The notes: generated by a model not told the origin, from the letters alone. 64,000 bases of DNA from an uncultured Clostridia bacterium (GCA_910587735.1 CAJUNT010000010.1:1-64000); one strand, 5' to 3'; positions 25,455-32,707 are shown, numbered from the stretch's first letter. Numbers and translations are program-made.

Positions 25455-26012
25455 TCACTCCCTTATTAATTCTTTATTAAATATACAATTTGAATTTTTT
25501 ACGTTATAAATATATTTTGCTGATAATATCGGTTCTATTCTGTTACTTTTTATATCATAATAAAAAAGGGAAGTTTCTGGAGTATAATTATACTTTCCTA
25601 TTATTCTAATTACAGTATATTTTGAAAAATATTTTTTAAAATCCTCATCTTTAAAAAGAATATTCAGTTTTTCCCCTAACTTTACACCTTGGGAAGGTTT
25701 TTTTGATGTTTTACAATATGCTTCCCATATATCATCAACCACGTTACAAGTATTTATATCTGACAAGTCTAATAAATTATCAATATAAATATGAGCAGAT
25801 ACAATTGAAAGGGGTTTTCTATTATTTGTCTTTCGTTTTTTTTGCCCTTTCCAATACTGTGCATTTGCCAAATTGTCCCAAAAATACATACCAGAACCTA
25901 GCCAAATACCATCTTCTTCACTCCAAATTAAATAATTATCTTCTTTTAAAAACTTTTCACAGCGTTGTTTGTCATTACAGTGATATACTTTTATATTTTC
26001 CCTTATCTCCAT
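25455..26012 (-). CDS. Predicted ADP-ribosyltransferase toxin of TAC operon
   Basis: The 185-residue protein shows an ADP-ribosyltransferase-like arrangement: an early His in IKVYHCND (residue about 11), a loop WLGSGMYFWDN followed by LANAQYW (about 37-53), then a beta strand SIVSAHIYIDNLLDLSD, and a final block YIYNVKNSNCIF. The G-x-G-x-Y-F/W plus A-x-Y spacing resembles DUF3990-like and CmdT/DarT-like toxins that use NAD. It is the first gene of the minus-strand operon, with AGAAAAAGGATT before ATG. The order toxin, antitoxin, SecB-like chaperone is the same as in CmdTAC, a phage-defence system of E. coli. The enzymatic call is inference. Confidence 0.65.
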   Translation of the reverse strand: MEIRENIKVYHCNDKQRCEKFLKEDNYLIWSEEDGIWLGSGMYFWDNLANAQYWKGQKKRKTNNRKPLSIVSAHIYIDNLLDLSDINTCNVVDDIWEAYCKTSKKPSQGVKLGEKLNILFKDEDFKKYFSKYTVIRIIGKYNYTPETSLFYYDIKSNRIEPILSAKYIYNVKNSNCIFNKELIRE

Positions 26013-26056
26013 ATTATAATCCTTTTTCTGAAAAATAGATAGAAATTTTTAAAGAC

Positions 26057-26082
26057 AAAATATGATAAATTCGTCATATTTT
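26057..26082. promoter_or_regulatory. Palindrome upstream of TAC operon, possible operator
   Basis: A 9-bp inverted repeat (AAAATATGA / TCATATTTT, 8-base spacer) lies 45 bases upstream of the toxin start and 110 bases before the divergent lipoprotein gene. A position like this suits autoregulation by an antitoxin, but no binding protein is known. Confidence 0.45.
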
Positions 26083-26192
26083 ACTTAATATAACATTTTA
26101 TGACGTGTTTTGCAATATATTTAATACAAAATGTTGTAAAAAGTAGAATATTGTGGTATTGTGATAATAATATATCAAGGAGGGGGAATATT

Positions 26193-27047
26193 ATGAAAAA
26201 AATGATAGCAGTGATATTATCAGTTTTTATGTTGTTTAGTGTAGCAGGATGTAGCACAAAAGCAAATGGAACTATATCAGAAGTAAATAATATAGATGAA
26301 GAAACAACTGTTACTTTTGAGGAAAAGCCAGATAATATTAGTGATGAAATATTTATATATGGTACAAATATATTAGATATTGTAGACCAATATTTAGATG
26401 ATAAAGTAGAAATAGAAGAAGCGAATAATACAATAAAGGAATTAAAAGAAAAAATAAGTCAAAATGATAAATCAGGTATATATTCTCTTATTAGTTTATT
26501 AGATTCTAGTTTAGAAACTTCAGATAATATAGATGAATTAAAAAAATATAGAGATTATTTAGCTGGATTTTTAGCAAAAACATTACGTTATAATGAAACA
26601 GCATTACCTACATTTGATATTACAGGTGATACATTTATTAATCAGTTAAATATGATATTAGAAGAAACAGACCCTACACTATTATTAGGAAATTTTGAAA
26701 AAAAGGAAATTTCAGAAGGTGCAATAAAAGAGATATATTATTTATTTACTACTGATACAGGTATTTTAGTAAGATATGTAGTTGATAAAAAAACAGAAAG
26801 ACTTGCAGGTTTTACAGTATCAACTGATATACAAAATTCAAATGAAAATGTTTTTCTTGACATTGGAAGCTATTTTGTTATAGCTAATGTGGCATTGAAT
26901 TTGGATACAACAATAGATGATTTTGAAGAAAATCTTCATTTATCAGATTTTAAAACGAAAGATTATTTTATGTACAATACAGAAAAAGCAAATTATAGTA
27001 AATCTATATCAGATACTCAATTTTCATTAAATATTTATCCTAATTAA
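26193..27047 (+). CDS. Prophage-encoded lipoprotein (284 aa)
   Basis: The ATG at 26193 follows AAGGAGGGGGAATATT. A lipoprotein signal peptide (KKMIAVILSVFMLFSVAGC, lipobox VAGC) predicts a lipid-anchored surface protein. After an acidic linker and a helical part (about residues 60-130), the last 150 residues form a domain starting FDITGDTFINQLNMILEETD, also found in the minus-strand lipoprotein at 28105. Prophage lipoproteins often block superinfecting phage, but I see no direct evidence for that here. It is transcribed alone and ends at a bidirectional terminator. Confidence 0.75.
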   Translation: MKKMIAVILSVFMLFSVAGCSTKANGTISEVNNIDEETTVTFEEKPDNISDEIFIYGTNILDIVDQYLDDKVEIEEANNTIKELKEKISQNDKSGIYSLISLLDSSLETSDNIDELKKYRDYLAGFLAKTLRYNETALPTFDITGDTFINQLNMILEETDPTLLLGNFEKKEISEGAIKEIYYLFTTDTGILVRYVVDKKTERLAGFTVSTDIQNSNENVFLDIGSYFVIANVALNLDTTIDDFEENLHLSDFKTKDYFMYNTEKANYSKSISDTQFSLNIYPN

Positions 27048-27048
27048 G

Positions 27049-27077
27049 AAAAAGACTAGCAGAACGCTAGTCTTTTT
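27049..27077. terminator. Bidirectional terminator
   Basis: A 12-bp stem AAAAAGACTAGC / GCTAGTCTTTTT with loop AGAAC separates two converging genes. The sequence is close to the terminator at 24487. Confidence 0.87.
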
Positions 27078-27279
27078 TTTGTATCCATTCAATTTTGTAT
27101 CCTATTAAATCAAGGACTTCTTCTACTTCTGTATACTTTAATGTACCTCTAGCAAGTTTTGAACTAAAATTTTGTACAGTAGTATCTTTTCCATGCTTTT
27201 TATTTAGTTTTTCTACTATTTGCGTCATAGTCCAACCTGATTTAATAATAATGGATTTCAATTCTTCTTTTAATGGCAA
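27067..27279 (-). CDS. Small Cro/XRE-like HTH protein (70 aa)
   Basis: The 70-residue protein has a helix-turn-helix: KSIIIKSGWTMTQIVEKLN and VQNFSSKLARGTLKYTEVEEVL, ending in DLIGYKIEWIQ. Similar short proteins occur in Clostridia and prophages. It is divergent from the antirepressor at 27448, so it may repress it. GGAGGTGTTATATTGCC precedes the start. Its last codons overlap the bidirectional terminator. Confidence 0.7.
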   Translation of the reverse strand: MPLKEELKSIIIKSGWTMTQIVEKLNKKHGKDTTVQNFSSKLARGTLKYTEVEEVLDLIGYKIEWIQKKD

Positions 27280-27368
27280 TATAACACCTCCTTTAAATTA
27301 TATTAACACATAATAATCTAAAAATCAAATATACAGTTTAAAAATTCTATAAATATTTAAAAAATATA

Positions 27369-27397
27369 TTGACTGTTTTAATTGTATGTGTTATATT
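27369..27397 (+). promoter_or_regulatory. Promoter of first antirepressor
   Basis: TTGACT and TATATT with a 17-base spacer lie about 50 bases upstream of the antirepressor start, in the gap divergent from the HTH gene. Confidence 0.65.
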
Positions 27398-27447
27398 TTA
27401 AATGTAGAGTTTAATTGTAAAATATGTATTTGAAAGGAGAATTGTTT

Positions 27448-28101
27448 ATGAAGCAATTAATGAAACAATTAAAACAAACGCCAATAGAAATTTTATTGCA
27501 AGTAGATGGAGAAGGTAAAACAACAGCAAGAAAGTTATATGAGTTTTTGAATTTAGCAAAAGGGCAGTTTTCAAGATGGGCAAAAACTAATATATTAGAA
27601 AATGCTTTTGCAGAGAATGGTATAGATTTTGAGGGGTTCGACATCAATGTCGAGGGTAATTTAACTAAAGACTACAAGCTAACTGCTTCCTTTGCCAAGA
27701 AGTTAGCAATGAGTTGTCAAAATGAAAGAGGCGAGCAAGCAAGAGAGTATTTCATCAAGGTAGAAGAAAAGTTGAAACAGACAATTAGTAAGAAAGCCAC
27801 ATCTTCAAATGACGAAAAAGCAAAGCTATTAAGAGCAGAAGCAATGTCATTGAATGCTAAAACCAGAGCATTTAAAACCCTCTTGCAGTCAATGGACAAC
27901 AAGAAACTCTCCCCACTTGCAATGGAAGTTTTCGGCTTGAAGGCTTTAGAAAGTGCTTTCGGCGCAGACGTCGGCAACTACCTACCGAAAGTCGAAAAGA
28001 CCTACTCCGCAAAAGAAGTCGGGGATATGCTTGGTATATCCGCTAACAAGGTCGGTAGGCTTGCTAACAAAAAAAGACTGATGGTTTATCAGTCTTTTTG
28101 A
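27448..28101 (+). CDS. Phage antirepressor, C-terminally truncated copy
   Basis: The start is ATG 27448 after AAAGGAGAATTGTTT. The AntA/AntB-type N-terminal domain (TPIEILLQVDGEGKTTARKLYE, FLNLAKGQFSRWAK) is followed by a linker and a KilA-C-type C-terminal domain (KTYSAKEVGDMLGISANKVGRLA). Compared with the copy at 29197 it loses the last 40 residues: the frame runs into the terminator hairpin of the converging lipoprotein and ends KKRLMVYQSF. Residues from about 97 to 203 are almost identical to the second copy. It probably arose by recombination and may still bind a repressor by its N-terminal part. Confidence 0.82.
   Translation: MKQLMKQLKQTPIEILLQVDGEGKTTARKLYEFLNLAKGQFSRWAKTNILENAFAENGIDFEGFDINVEGNLTKDYKLTASFAKKLAMSCQNERGEQAREYFIKVEEKLKQTISKKATSSNDEKAKLLRAEAMSLNAKTRAFKTLLQSMDNKKLSPLAMEVFGLKALESAFGADVGNYLPKVEKTYSAKEVGDMLGISANKVGRLANKKRLMVYQSF
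27736..28055 (+). repeat. 320-bp direct repeat, copy A
   Basis: This stretch of the truncated antirepressor is identical to 29497-29816 except for one base (T at 27789, C at 29550). It covers the linker and start of the C-terminal domain. The offset is 1761 bp. Confidence 0.95.
28071..28099. terminator. Terminator overlapping antirepressor end
   Basis: A 12-bp stem AAAAAGACTGAT / ATCAGTCTTTTT, loop GGTTT. It ends the minus-strand lipoprotein gene; the truncated antirepressor frame is read through it. Confidence 0.85.
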
Positions 28102-28104
28102 TTA

Positions 28105-28725
28105 TCAATTATTATTGTTAGTAGCTCTAATTATAAATGAAAATTTGTTATCAGCAGTAACTTTTGCATATTCAGCTTTATTAGATTTATAAAAAGTACC
28201 ATTTGTTGATGTATAATCTGTCATATTAAGATTTTCTATTAAATCATTTATTTCTGTTTCTGAATCTAAAATTGAAACAGCTGTTGCAAAATAAATTGAG
28301 GCATTAAAGTGAGTATTTTCGTTTAAGCTATCATTTTCTATTATTGTATCAAAAAGATATATATTATTTGAATCCTTATTTACTGTATAACTTACAAAAA
28401 CATCATTTTTCATAGTATAATATATAATTTGTTTTACTCCATCTTTTTCACTTTCTTCTATTTTTAAATCTGTTAAAACTAAATCAGGATGTGTAATTTC
28501 TAGCACATTATTCATAGCATCAATAAACTCATCACCAGTTATATCAAATTCAGCAAGTTCTGTTGTTTCAGCTGCAATATCATTATCGTGTATATCTTTA
28601 CTATCTGTATTATCTTGTGTTTCTTCCTGTTTTGTTGGTTCGGGTTCATTAGGAGTTGTGCTATTGCAAGCTGATACTCCAAACAATACAAAAACAGATA
28701 AAAGTATAGCTATGTATTTTTTCAT
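28105..28725 (-). CDS. Prophage-encoded lipoprotein (206 aa), relative of 26193
   Basis: The signal peptide KKYIAILLSVFVLFGVSAC has a lipobox (VSAC). A Thr/Glu/Asp-rich linker follows, then a 145-residue domain starting EFDITGDEFIDAMNNVLEITH. This domain is plainly homologous to the C-terminal domain of the lipoprotein at 26193 (shared FDITGD-F, IYY, V-Y-V-K patterns and similar end). The longer paralog has an extra helical insert. GAGGGGATATT precedes the start. The role is unknown; a surface exclusion role would fit a lysogenic conversion gene. Confidence 0.75.
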   Translation of the reverse strand: MKKYIAILLSVFVLFGVSACNSTTPNEPEPTKQEETQDNTDSKDIHDNDIAAETTELAEFDITGDEFIDAMNNVLEITHPDLVLTDLKIEESEKDGVKQIIYYTMKNDVFVSYTVNKDSNNIYLFDTIIENDSLNENTHFNASIYFATAVSILDSETEINDLIENLNMTDYTSTNGTFYKSNKAEYAKVTADNKFSFIIRATNNNN

Positions 28726-28833
28726 AATATCCCCTCTAGTCTATTTTTAATCAAATATAACATATAAAGTCATATTTTGCAATAATATGCCAAAAAATAA
28801 AATAATTTTACAAGAAAAATTTTGAAAAAATGG

Positions 28834-28873
28834 TTGACTTTTTGAGCCACGAATATTATACTTTAATTGTGGC
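28834..28873 (+). promoter_or_regulatory. Promoter with flanking palindrome for RHH gene
   Basis: TTGACT (28834) and TATACT (28857) are 17 bases apart. The -10 lies between inverted arms GCCAC-n-AAT (28846) and ATT-n-GTGGC (to 28873), which fits an operator for the ribbon-helix-helix protein encoded just downstream. Confidence 0.65.
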
Positions 28874-28893
28874 ACAGAAAGTCGGGTGATAAA

Positions 28894-29064
28894 ATGAGTC
28901 CACGAACAGGTAGACCTAAAACCGATAATCCAAAAACAATAGAAGTTAAAGCAAGAATTGACGAAAAAACAAATGAGAAACTAAATAATTATTGCACTAA
29001 AAACAATATTACAAGAACAGATGTTGTTCGTAAAGGGATTGAAAAGGTTTTAGATGAAAAATAA
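28894..29064 (+). CDS. Ribbon-helix-helix repressor (Arc/CopG-like, 56 aa)
   Basis: The start is ATG 28894; the upstream in-frame start at 28870 lies on the operator. After a basic tail SPRTGRPKTDNPKTI, residues 18-55 make the RHH fold: VKARIDEKTNEKLNNYC (strand and first helix) and NITRTDVVRKGIEKVL (second helix). Such dimers bind palindromes at their own promoter. It sits directly before the full-length antirepressor and probably controls it, in the manner of Arc with Ant in phage P22. Confidence 0.8.
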   Translation: MSPRTGRPKTDNPKTIEVKARIDEKTNEKLNNYCTKNNITRTDVVRKGIEKVLDEK

Positions 29065-29158
29065 AAGAACGTCACCGTACGACCAAGCACAAATGACGTT
29101 CTACACACGAAAGAAGGTTCTTTCTATAAATATTATACTATAGAATAGGGCTTCTTTC
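29054..29158 (+). promoter_or_regulatory. Leader with alternative hairpins before antirepressor; possible 29-aa peptide
   Basis: Inverted repeats AGAACGTCA (29066) / TGACGTTCT (29094) and GAAAGAA (29109), which can pair with TTCTTTC at either 29118 or 29152, allow two exclusive structures. A short frame from ATG 29054 to 29143 (KRTSPYDQAQ ...) spans this region. It may be a leader that controls the antirepressor at 29197, or an AT-rich promoter region (TATACT/TATAGAAT near 29134-29145). Confidence 0.4.
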
Positions 29159-29196
29159 AACATACAATTTTTTAAATTAGAAAGGAGCTTTTTATT

Positions 29197-29958
29197 ATGG
29201 GAAAATTAATGCAAAAATCAAATCAAACACCTATTGAGATTTTATTGCAAGTAGATGGAGAAGGTAAGACGACAGCAAAAGCACTATATGAATTTTTAGA
29301 ATTAGATAAAAGCCATTACTCAAAATGGTGCAAAAGAAACATTTTAGAAAATGATTTTGCAGAAGAAAATGTTGATTATGAGGTTTTCGCCCTCAAGGGC
29401 GAAAACCCTCAAGGTGGCAGACCTACAACAGACTACAAACTAACAGCCTCTTTTGCCAAAAAGCTAGCAATGAGTTGTCAAAACGAACGTGGAGAACAAG
29501 CAAGAGAGTATTTCATCAAGGTAGAAGAAAAGTTGAAACAGACAATTAGCAAGAAAGCCACATCTTCAAATGACGAAAAAGCAAAGCTATTAAGAGCAGA
29601 AGCAATGTCATTGAATGCTAAAACCAGAGCATTTAAAACCCTCTTGCAGTCAATGGACAACAAGAAACTCTCCCCACTTGCAATGGAAGTTTTCGGCTTG
29701 AAGGCTTTAGAAAGTGCTTTCGGCGCAGACGTCGGCAACTACCTACCGAAAGTCGAAAAGACCTACTCCGCAAAAGAAGTCGGGGATATGCTTGGTATAT
29801 CCGCTAACAAGGTCGGCAGGCTTGCCAATGCTAACGGCTTGAAAACGCCAGAGTATGGTAGGTATGTGGCTGATAAGTCTAAAAATAGCGACAAAGAAGT
29901 AGAAACGTTTCGTTATAACGAAACTGGTGTAAAAGTGTTGCAGGAATTGGCTTGGTAA
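29197..29958 (+). CDS. Phage antirepressor, full length
   Basis: The ATG follows GAAAGGAGCTTTTTATT. The 253-residue protein has an AntA/AntB-like N-terminal domain (TPIEILLQVDGEGKTTAKALYE, SHYSKWCKRNILE, then DYKLTASFAKKLAMS), a helical link, and a KilA-C domain ending ETFRYNETGVKVLQEL. Antirepressors bind and inactivate a CI-type repressor and so favour lytic growth or induction. An 11-bp perfect hairpin (29382-29407) lies inside the coding region. The RHH gene just upstream is its likely regulator. Confidence 0.9.
   Translation: MGKLMQKSNQTPIEILLQVDGEGKTTAKALYEFLELDKSHYSKWCKRNILENDFAEENVDYEVFALKGENPQGGRPTTDYKLTASFAKKLAMSCQNERGEQAREYFIKVEEKLKQTISKKATSSNDEKAKLLRAEAMSLNAKTRAFKTLLQSMDNKKLSPLAMEVFGLKALESAFGADVGNYLPKVEKTYSAKEVGDMLGISANKVGRLANANGLKTPEYGRYVADKSKNSDKEVETFRYNETGVKVLQELAW
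29497..29816 (+). repeat. 320-bp direct repeat, copy B
   Basis: Second copy of the repeat at 27736-28055, one mismatch in 320 bases, same orientation. Crossing over between the copies would delete 1761 bp containing the lipoprotein and RHH genes. Confidence 0.95.
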
Positions 29959-29970
29959 GGAGGGCTATAT

Positions 29971-30219
29971 ATGAATACGATAATAGATTTGTACGAGAGT
30001 ATTTCATTAGAAGATTTGCATTATAAAGATATTGAAGAGTATACAAATGCTGTTAAAATAGTAACAGATTTTTTAAACAAATGTATTTCTTTAGATAAAA
30101 AACAAAAAAACGAACTAGATGACTTAATTTGTATAAATAGATGTGCTGCACAAAAACAAGGCTTTGAAATAGGCTTTAAATATGCCATGTCCTTGATAAA
30201 GGAGTGTGGCTTAAAATGA
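29971..30219 (+). CDS. DUF6809-like small protein (82 aa)
   Basis: The ATG follows AAGGAGGGCTATAT. The protein is helical: DLYESISLEDLHYKDIEEY at the start and the ending AAQKQGFEIGFKYAMSLIKECG, which resembles the DUF6809 pattern common in Clostridia mobile elements. No function is known. It overlaps the next gene by four bases, so the two are probably co-expressed after the antirepressor. Confidence 0.6.
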   Translation: MNTIIDLYESISLEDLHYKDIEEYTNAVKIVTDFLNKCISLDKKQKNELDDLICINRCAAQKQGFEIGFKYAMSLIKECGLK

Positions 30220-30422
30220 TTGATAAAAAAGTATTTCACGCATTTTTAGATGAAGTCAAAGGAGTTGAAAAACAAAAAAAGAAGTATGAAAAGGCTGCTC
30301 GAATACAAAGGACAGAAAGAGAACCCTTTCCCTATTGGGACGAAGTATTTATGATAATAGGTGGTAGTATGATGTTATCGTTTTTTGTTATATTTATGAT
30401 ATTAACAAAAATAACATTTTAA
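30216..30422 (+). CDS. Small membrane protein (68 aa)
   Basis: The ATGA overlap with the previous gene sets the start at 30216. The first 45 residues are charged (DEVKGVEKQKKKYEKAARIQ); the end is a single membrane helix (FMIIGGSMMLSFFVIFMILT). No family recognised. A terminator follows directly. It may anchor a partner at the membrane. Confidence 0.5.
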   Translation: MIDKKVFHAFLDEVKGVEKQKKKYEKAARIQRTEREPFPYWDEVFMIIGGSMMLSFFVIFMILTKITF

Positions 30423-30426
30423 ATAT

Positions 30427-30455
30427 AAAACCCTCGCTTTTTAGTGAGGGTTTTT
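30427..30455 (+). terminator. Rho-independent terminator
   Basis: Arms AACCCTCGCT / AGTGAGGGTT (one G-T pair), short T loop, then TTTTT. It ends the antirepressor operon. Confidence 0.85.
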
Positions 30456-30495
30456 ACTATTGCAATAAAATTTTGACATTTTTCTGATACTTTTT

Positions 30496-30530
30496 CGATA
30501 CTTTTATGACATGGAAAGTATCGCTTTTTT
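30496..30530 (+). terminator. Inverted repeat with T-run
   Basis: Arms CGATACTTT / AAAGTATCG with a 10-base loop and CTTTTTT. It may be a second terminator; the arm GATACTTTT also occurs just upstream as a direct repeat. Confidence 0.55.
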
Positions 30531-30570
30531 ATGCAAAAATAAATTTAACAAATAAATGGACGGTGATGGT

Positions 30571-30696
30571 ATGGAGTTTGTAGAACAAGTAATGTTACAC
30601 TTTAAATGCTGTGAAACCAAGGCGAAAAGTATTATTGAAAAGTATATAAAAAATGATATGATAGACGATTTAAAAAAACTTGTAAGGGAGGGATAG
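30571..30696 (+). CDS. Small protein, first gene of a cassette of unknown function (41 aa)
   Basis: An ATG after GGACGGTGATGGT opens a 41-residue frame MEFVEQVMLHFKC to KLVREG that ends three bases before the next gene. It is helical with two adjacent Cys (KCCE). It has no recognised family. The tight packing with the downstream genes makes it likely to be real and part of the same transcript. Confidence 0.5.
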   Translation: MEFVEQVMLHFKCCETKAKSIIEKYIKNDMIDDLKKLVREG

Positions 30697-30699
30697 ACA

Positions 30700-31167
30700 A
30701 TGTATTATTATCCACAAAATAACTATGGTTATACACAGAATTATCAACAGCAAGAACCACAAAGAGTACAACAAGTATATCAACAAAATATGGTGCAACA
30801 ACAGAATATGACACAACAACAAATTGTGATGCAAGGCTATCCCGTACCAGATGAGGCGACAGCAAGGAATGCCATGGTAAGTACAGACGGTACGATATCT
30901 ATATTTCCAGATATTTTACATGGCAGAATATACACAAAACAGCTTGATATGAACACATTTGCGCCAATATTTAAAGTGTATCAAATTGTGGAACAGCCTC
31001 AACAGCAAGATAATACAAATTATGTCTGTTTAGAGGATTTCCAAAAACTACAAAATTATGTTTCAAGTTTAGAAATGAAAATAAATGAAATGATAAATTT
31101 ACCGAAGATAACAGATAAAAAAGGAGTGGATAAAAATGTTCAATCCAATGCAAATGCTACAAAATAA
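30700..31167 (+). CDS. Gln-rich protein of conserved phage cassette (155 aa)
   Basis: The N-terminal 45 residues are rich in Gln, Tyr and Asn (YYYPQNNYGYTQNYQQQ), then the conserved segment VPDEATARNAMVSTDGTISIF, PDILHGRIYTKQLDMNTF, and a helical end (LEDFQKLQNYVSSLEMKINE). Proteins with this combination are familiar from gut Firmicute phages, next to the following genes, but have no known function. The frame overlaps the next by 32 bases. GGGAGGGATAGACA precedes ATG. Confidence 0.55.
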   Translation: MYYYPQNNYGYTQNYQQQEPQRVQQVYQQNMVQQQNMTQQQIVMQGYPVPDEATARNAMVSTDGTISIFPDILHGRIYTKQLDMNTFAPIFKVYQIVEQPQQQDNTNYVCLEDFQKLQNYVSSLEMKINEMINLPKITDKKGVDKNVQSNANATK

Positions 31168-31384
31168 TCCTATTATGCAGATGATGGGAATGTTGCAAAA
31201 TAATAAAAATCCTATGGCTGTTATGCAGAAATTAGCAGGACAAAATCCACAACTACAACAAGTTATGAACATCACACAAGGTAAAACACCTCAACAAATG
31301 CAACAGATGGCTGAAAATTTAGCGAAAGAAAAAGGCGTTAATTTGCAAGAGTTTATGAAACAAATGGGCATAAACAGACCATAA
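31136..31384 (+). CDS. Met/Gln-rich small protein (82 aa)
   Basis: ATG 31136 follows AAAGGAGTGGATAAAA inside the end of the previous gene. The 82 residues are rich in Met, Gln and Asn (NPMQMLQNNPIMQMMGMLQN) with a more ordered end (MAENLAKEKGVNLQEFMKQMG). The composition suggests a flexible, perhaps self-associating protein. Function unknown; cassette member. Confidence 0.5.
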   Translation: MFNPMQMLQNNPIMQMMGMLQNNKNPMAVMQKLAGQNPQLQQVMNITQGKTPQQMQQMAENLAKEKGVNLQEFMKQMGINRP

Positions 31385-31424
31385 AGGTTGTTTATATATT
31401 AAAAAAATAAAGGAGTTGAAAAAC

Positions 31425-32162
31425 ATGGATAATGATTTTATGACTGGTTTTGTCGCAGGACAGAGCGACGGCAATAACAATGGCTATGCTAACGGTATGT
31501 GGGGCATGGAATGGATGTGGATATTCGTTATATTTGCATTATTTGGTTATGGCGGTAACGGCTTTGGCGGTTTTGGTGGCAATGGTAGAGGAAATTGCGC
31601 AACAACTGCCGATATTGCAGACGCTTTCAATTTTAATCAACTTGATAACGGGATTAGAGGATTGGAGAGAGGCGTTTGCGATAGTACATATGCATTGACA
31701 AATGCTATTACAGGCGGATTTAGTCAAGCTGAATTGTCCAGATGTAACAATATTGCCGCTTTAATGCAGCAATTAAATACTATGGCATTCCAGATGCAGC
31801 AATGTTGTTGTGAATTGCAAGGAGCAATAAAGGATGTAAGATATGATATTTCCAGAATGGGTTGCGATATCATTCAGAACGCTCACAACGACACTGATAG
31901 GGTACTTGCAAGATTGGACGCTATGGAAACAGCCAGATTGCAAGAAAAATTAGCAGAGCAACAAGCAGAAATTCAAAACTTAAGACTAGCTGCTTCTCAA
32001 TCTGCGCAAAACGGCTATATTGACGCAATAGGTAATTCTATTGTAGCAAGATTAAAACCACCAACACCACAACCATCTTATTTAGTACCAGCACCATATC
32101 CATATTGTGGCAACAACAATAACTGCTGTGGCGGAAATTGGAACAATGGTTGTTGTGCATAA
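31425..32162 (+). CDS. Membrane-anchored Gly/Asn/Cys-rich cassette protein (245 aa)
   Basis: The start is ATG 31425 after AAAGGAGTTGAAAAAC. There is a hydrophobic segment (WGMEWMWIFVIFALFGYGG), a Gly-rich loop, then the conserved helix-rich block TTADIADAFNFNQLDNGIRG, AELSRCNNIAALMQQLNTMAFQMQQCCC, a coiled coil (LDAMETARLQEKLAEQQAEI) and a Cys/Asn/Gly-rich tail. I have seen such proteins often in gut phage and prophage clusters; they are unannotated. A virion accessory or surface protein is possible. Confidence 0.6.
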   Translation: MDNDFMTGFVAGQSDGNNNGYANGMWGMEWMWIFVIFALFGYGGNGFGGFGGNGRGNCATTADIADAFNFNQLDNGIRGLERGVCDSTYALTNAITGGFSQAELSRCNNIAALMQQLNTMAFQMQQCCCELQGAIKDVRYDISRMGCDIIQNAHNDTDRVLARLDAMETARLQEKLAEQQAEIQNLRLAASQSAQNGYIDAIGNSIVARLKPPTPQPSYLVPAPYPYCGNNNNCCGGNWNNGCCA

Positions 32163-32285
32163 TTGAATAGTGTTTTTTTCTAGCAAGTGTAATAAGGCTT
32201 GCTTGTCAGCAAAAGCTGTTTAAAAATTGTTAGGGGATTGGCTGATGTCATTCCCCTTTTTCATAATATAGAAGGAGTGATAATC

Positions 32286-32693
32286 ATGATTGAAGCAGTA
32301 AATACAGCAATACAAACAGTAGAAGCAAATGGCACACTTGTTTTTAGTAGCACATCTGTCAATAGAGGTTGTACCGTAAGACATAGACAAGGCAGCGGAA
32401 GATTTACAACATTAAAACCAGGTATATATAAGGTAAGTTTTCAAGCAAATGTTGCTATACCAACAGGTGGTACGGCTGGTGCTATTAGCCTAGATATTGT
32501 ACAAGATGGGGAAAGTTTAGCAGGCTCCAGAATGATATCTACACCAGCAGCAGTTGATACTTATAATAGTGTTTCTGCTGTGGTATTAGCAGAAGTATAT
32601 AGATGTGATAGTGCTAATATTGCTATAAGAAATACTTCCGGCGTTGCTGTGAATGTACAAGACGCTAATATTGTTATTGATAGATTATGCTGA
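32286..32693 (+). CDS. Jelly-roll-like protein (135 aa)
   Basis: The ATG at 32286 follows GAAGGAGTGATAATC. The sequence is beta-rich: ANGTLVFSSTSVNRGCTVRHR, FTTLKPGIYKVSFQANVAIP, AGAISLDIVQDGESLAGS, NIAIRNTSGVAVNV. This matches the C1q/TNF-like or BclA C-terminal jelly-roll layout seen in trimeric tips of phage fibres and spore filaments. It may be a receptor-binding or decoration protein made by the cassette. Confidence 0.6.
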   Translation: MIEAVNTAIQTVEANGTLVFSSTSVNRGCTVRHRQGSGRFTTLKPGIYKVSFQANVAIPTGGTAGAISLDIVQDGESLAGSRMISTPAAVDTYNSVSAVVLAEVYRCDSANIAIRNTSGVAVNVQDANIVIDRLC

Positions 32694-32707
32694 TTGGGGG
32701 TGGCAGT

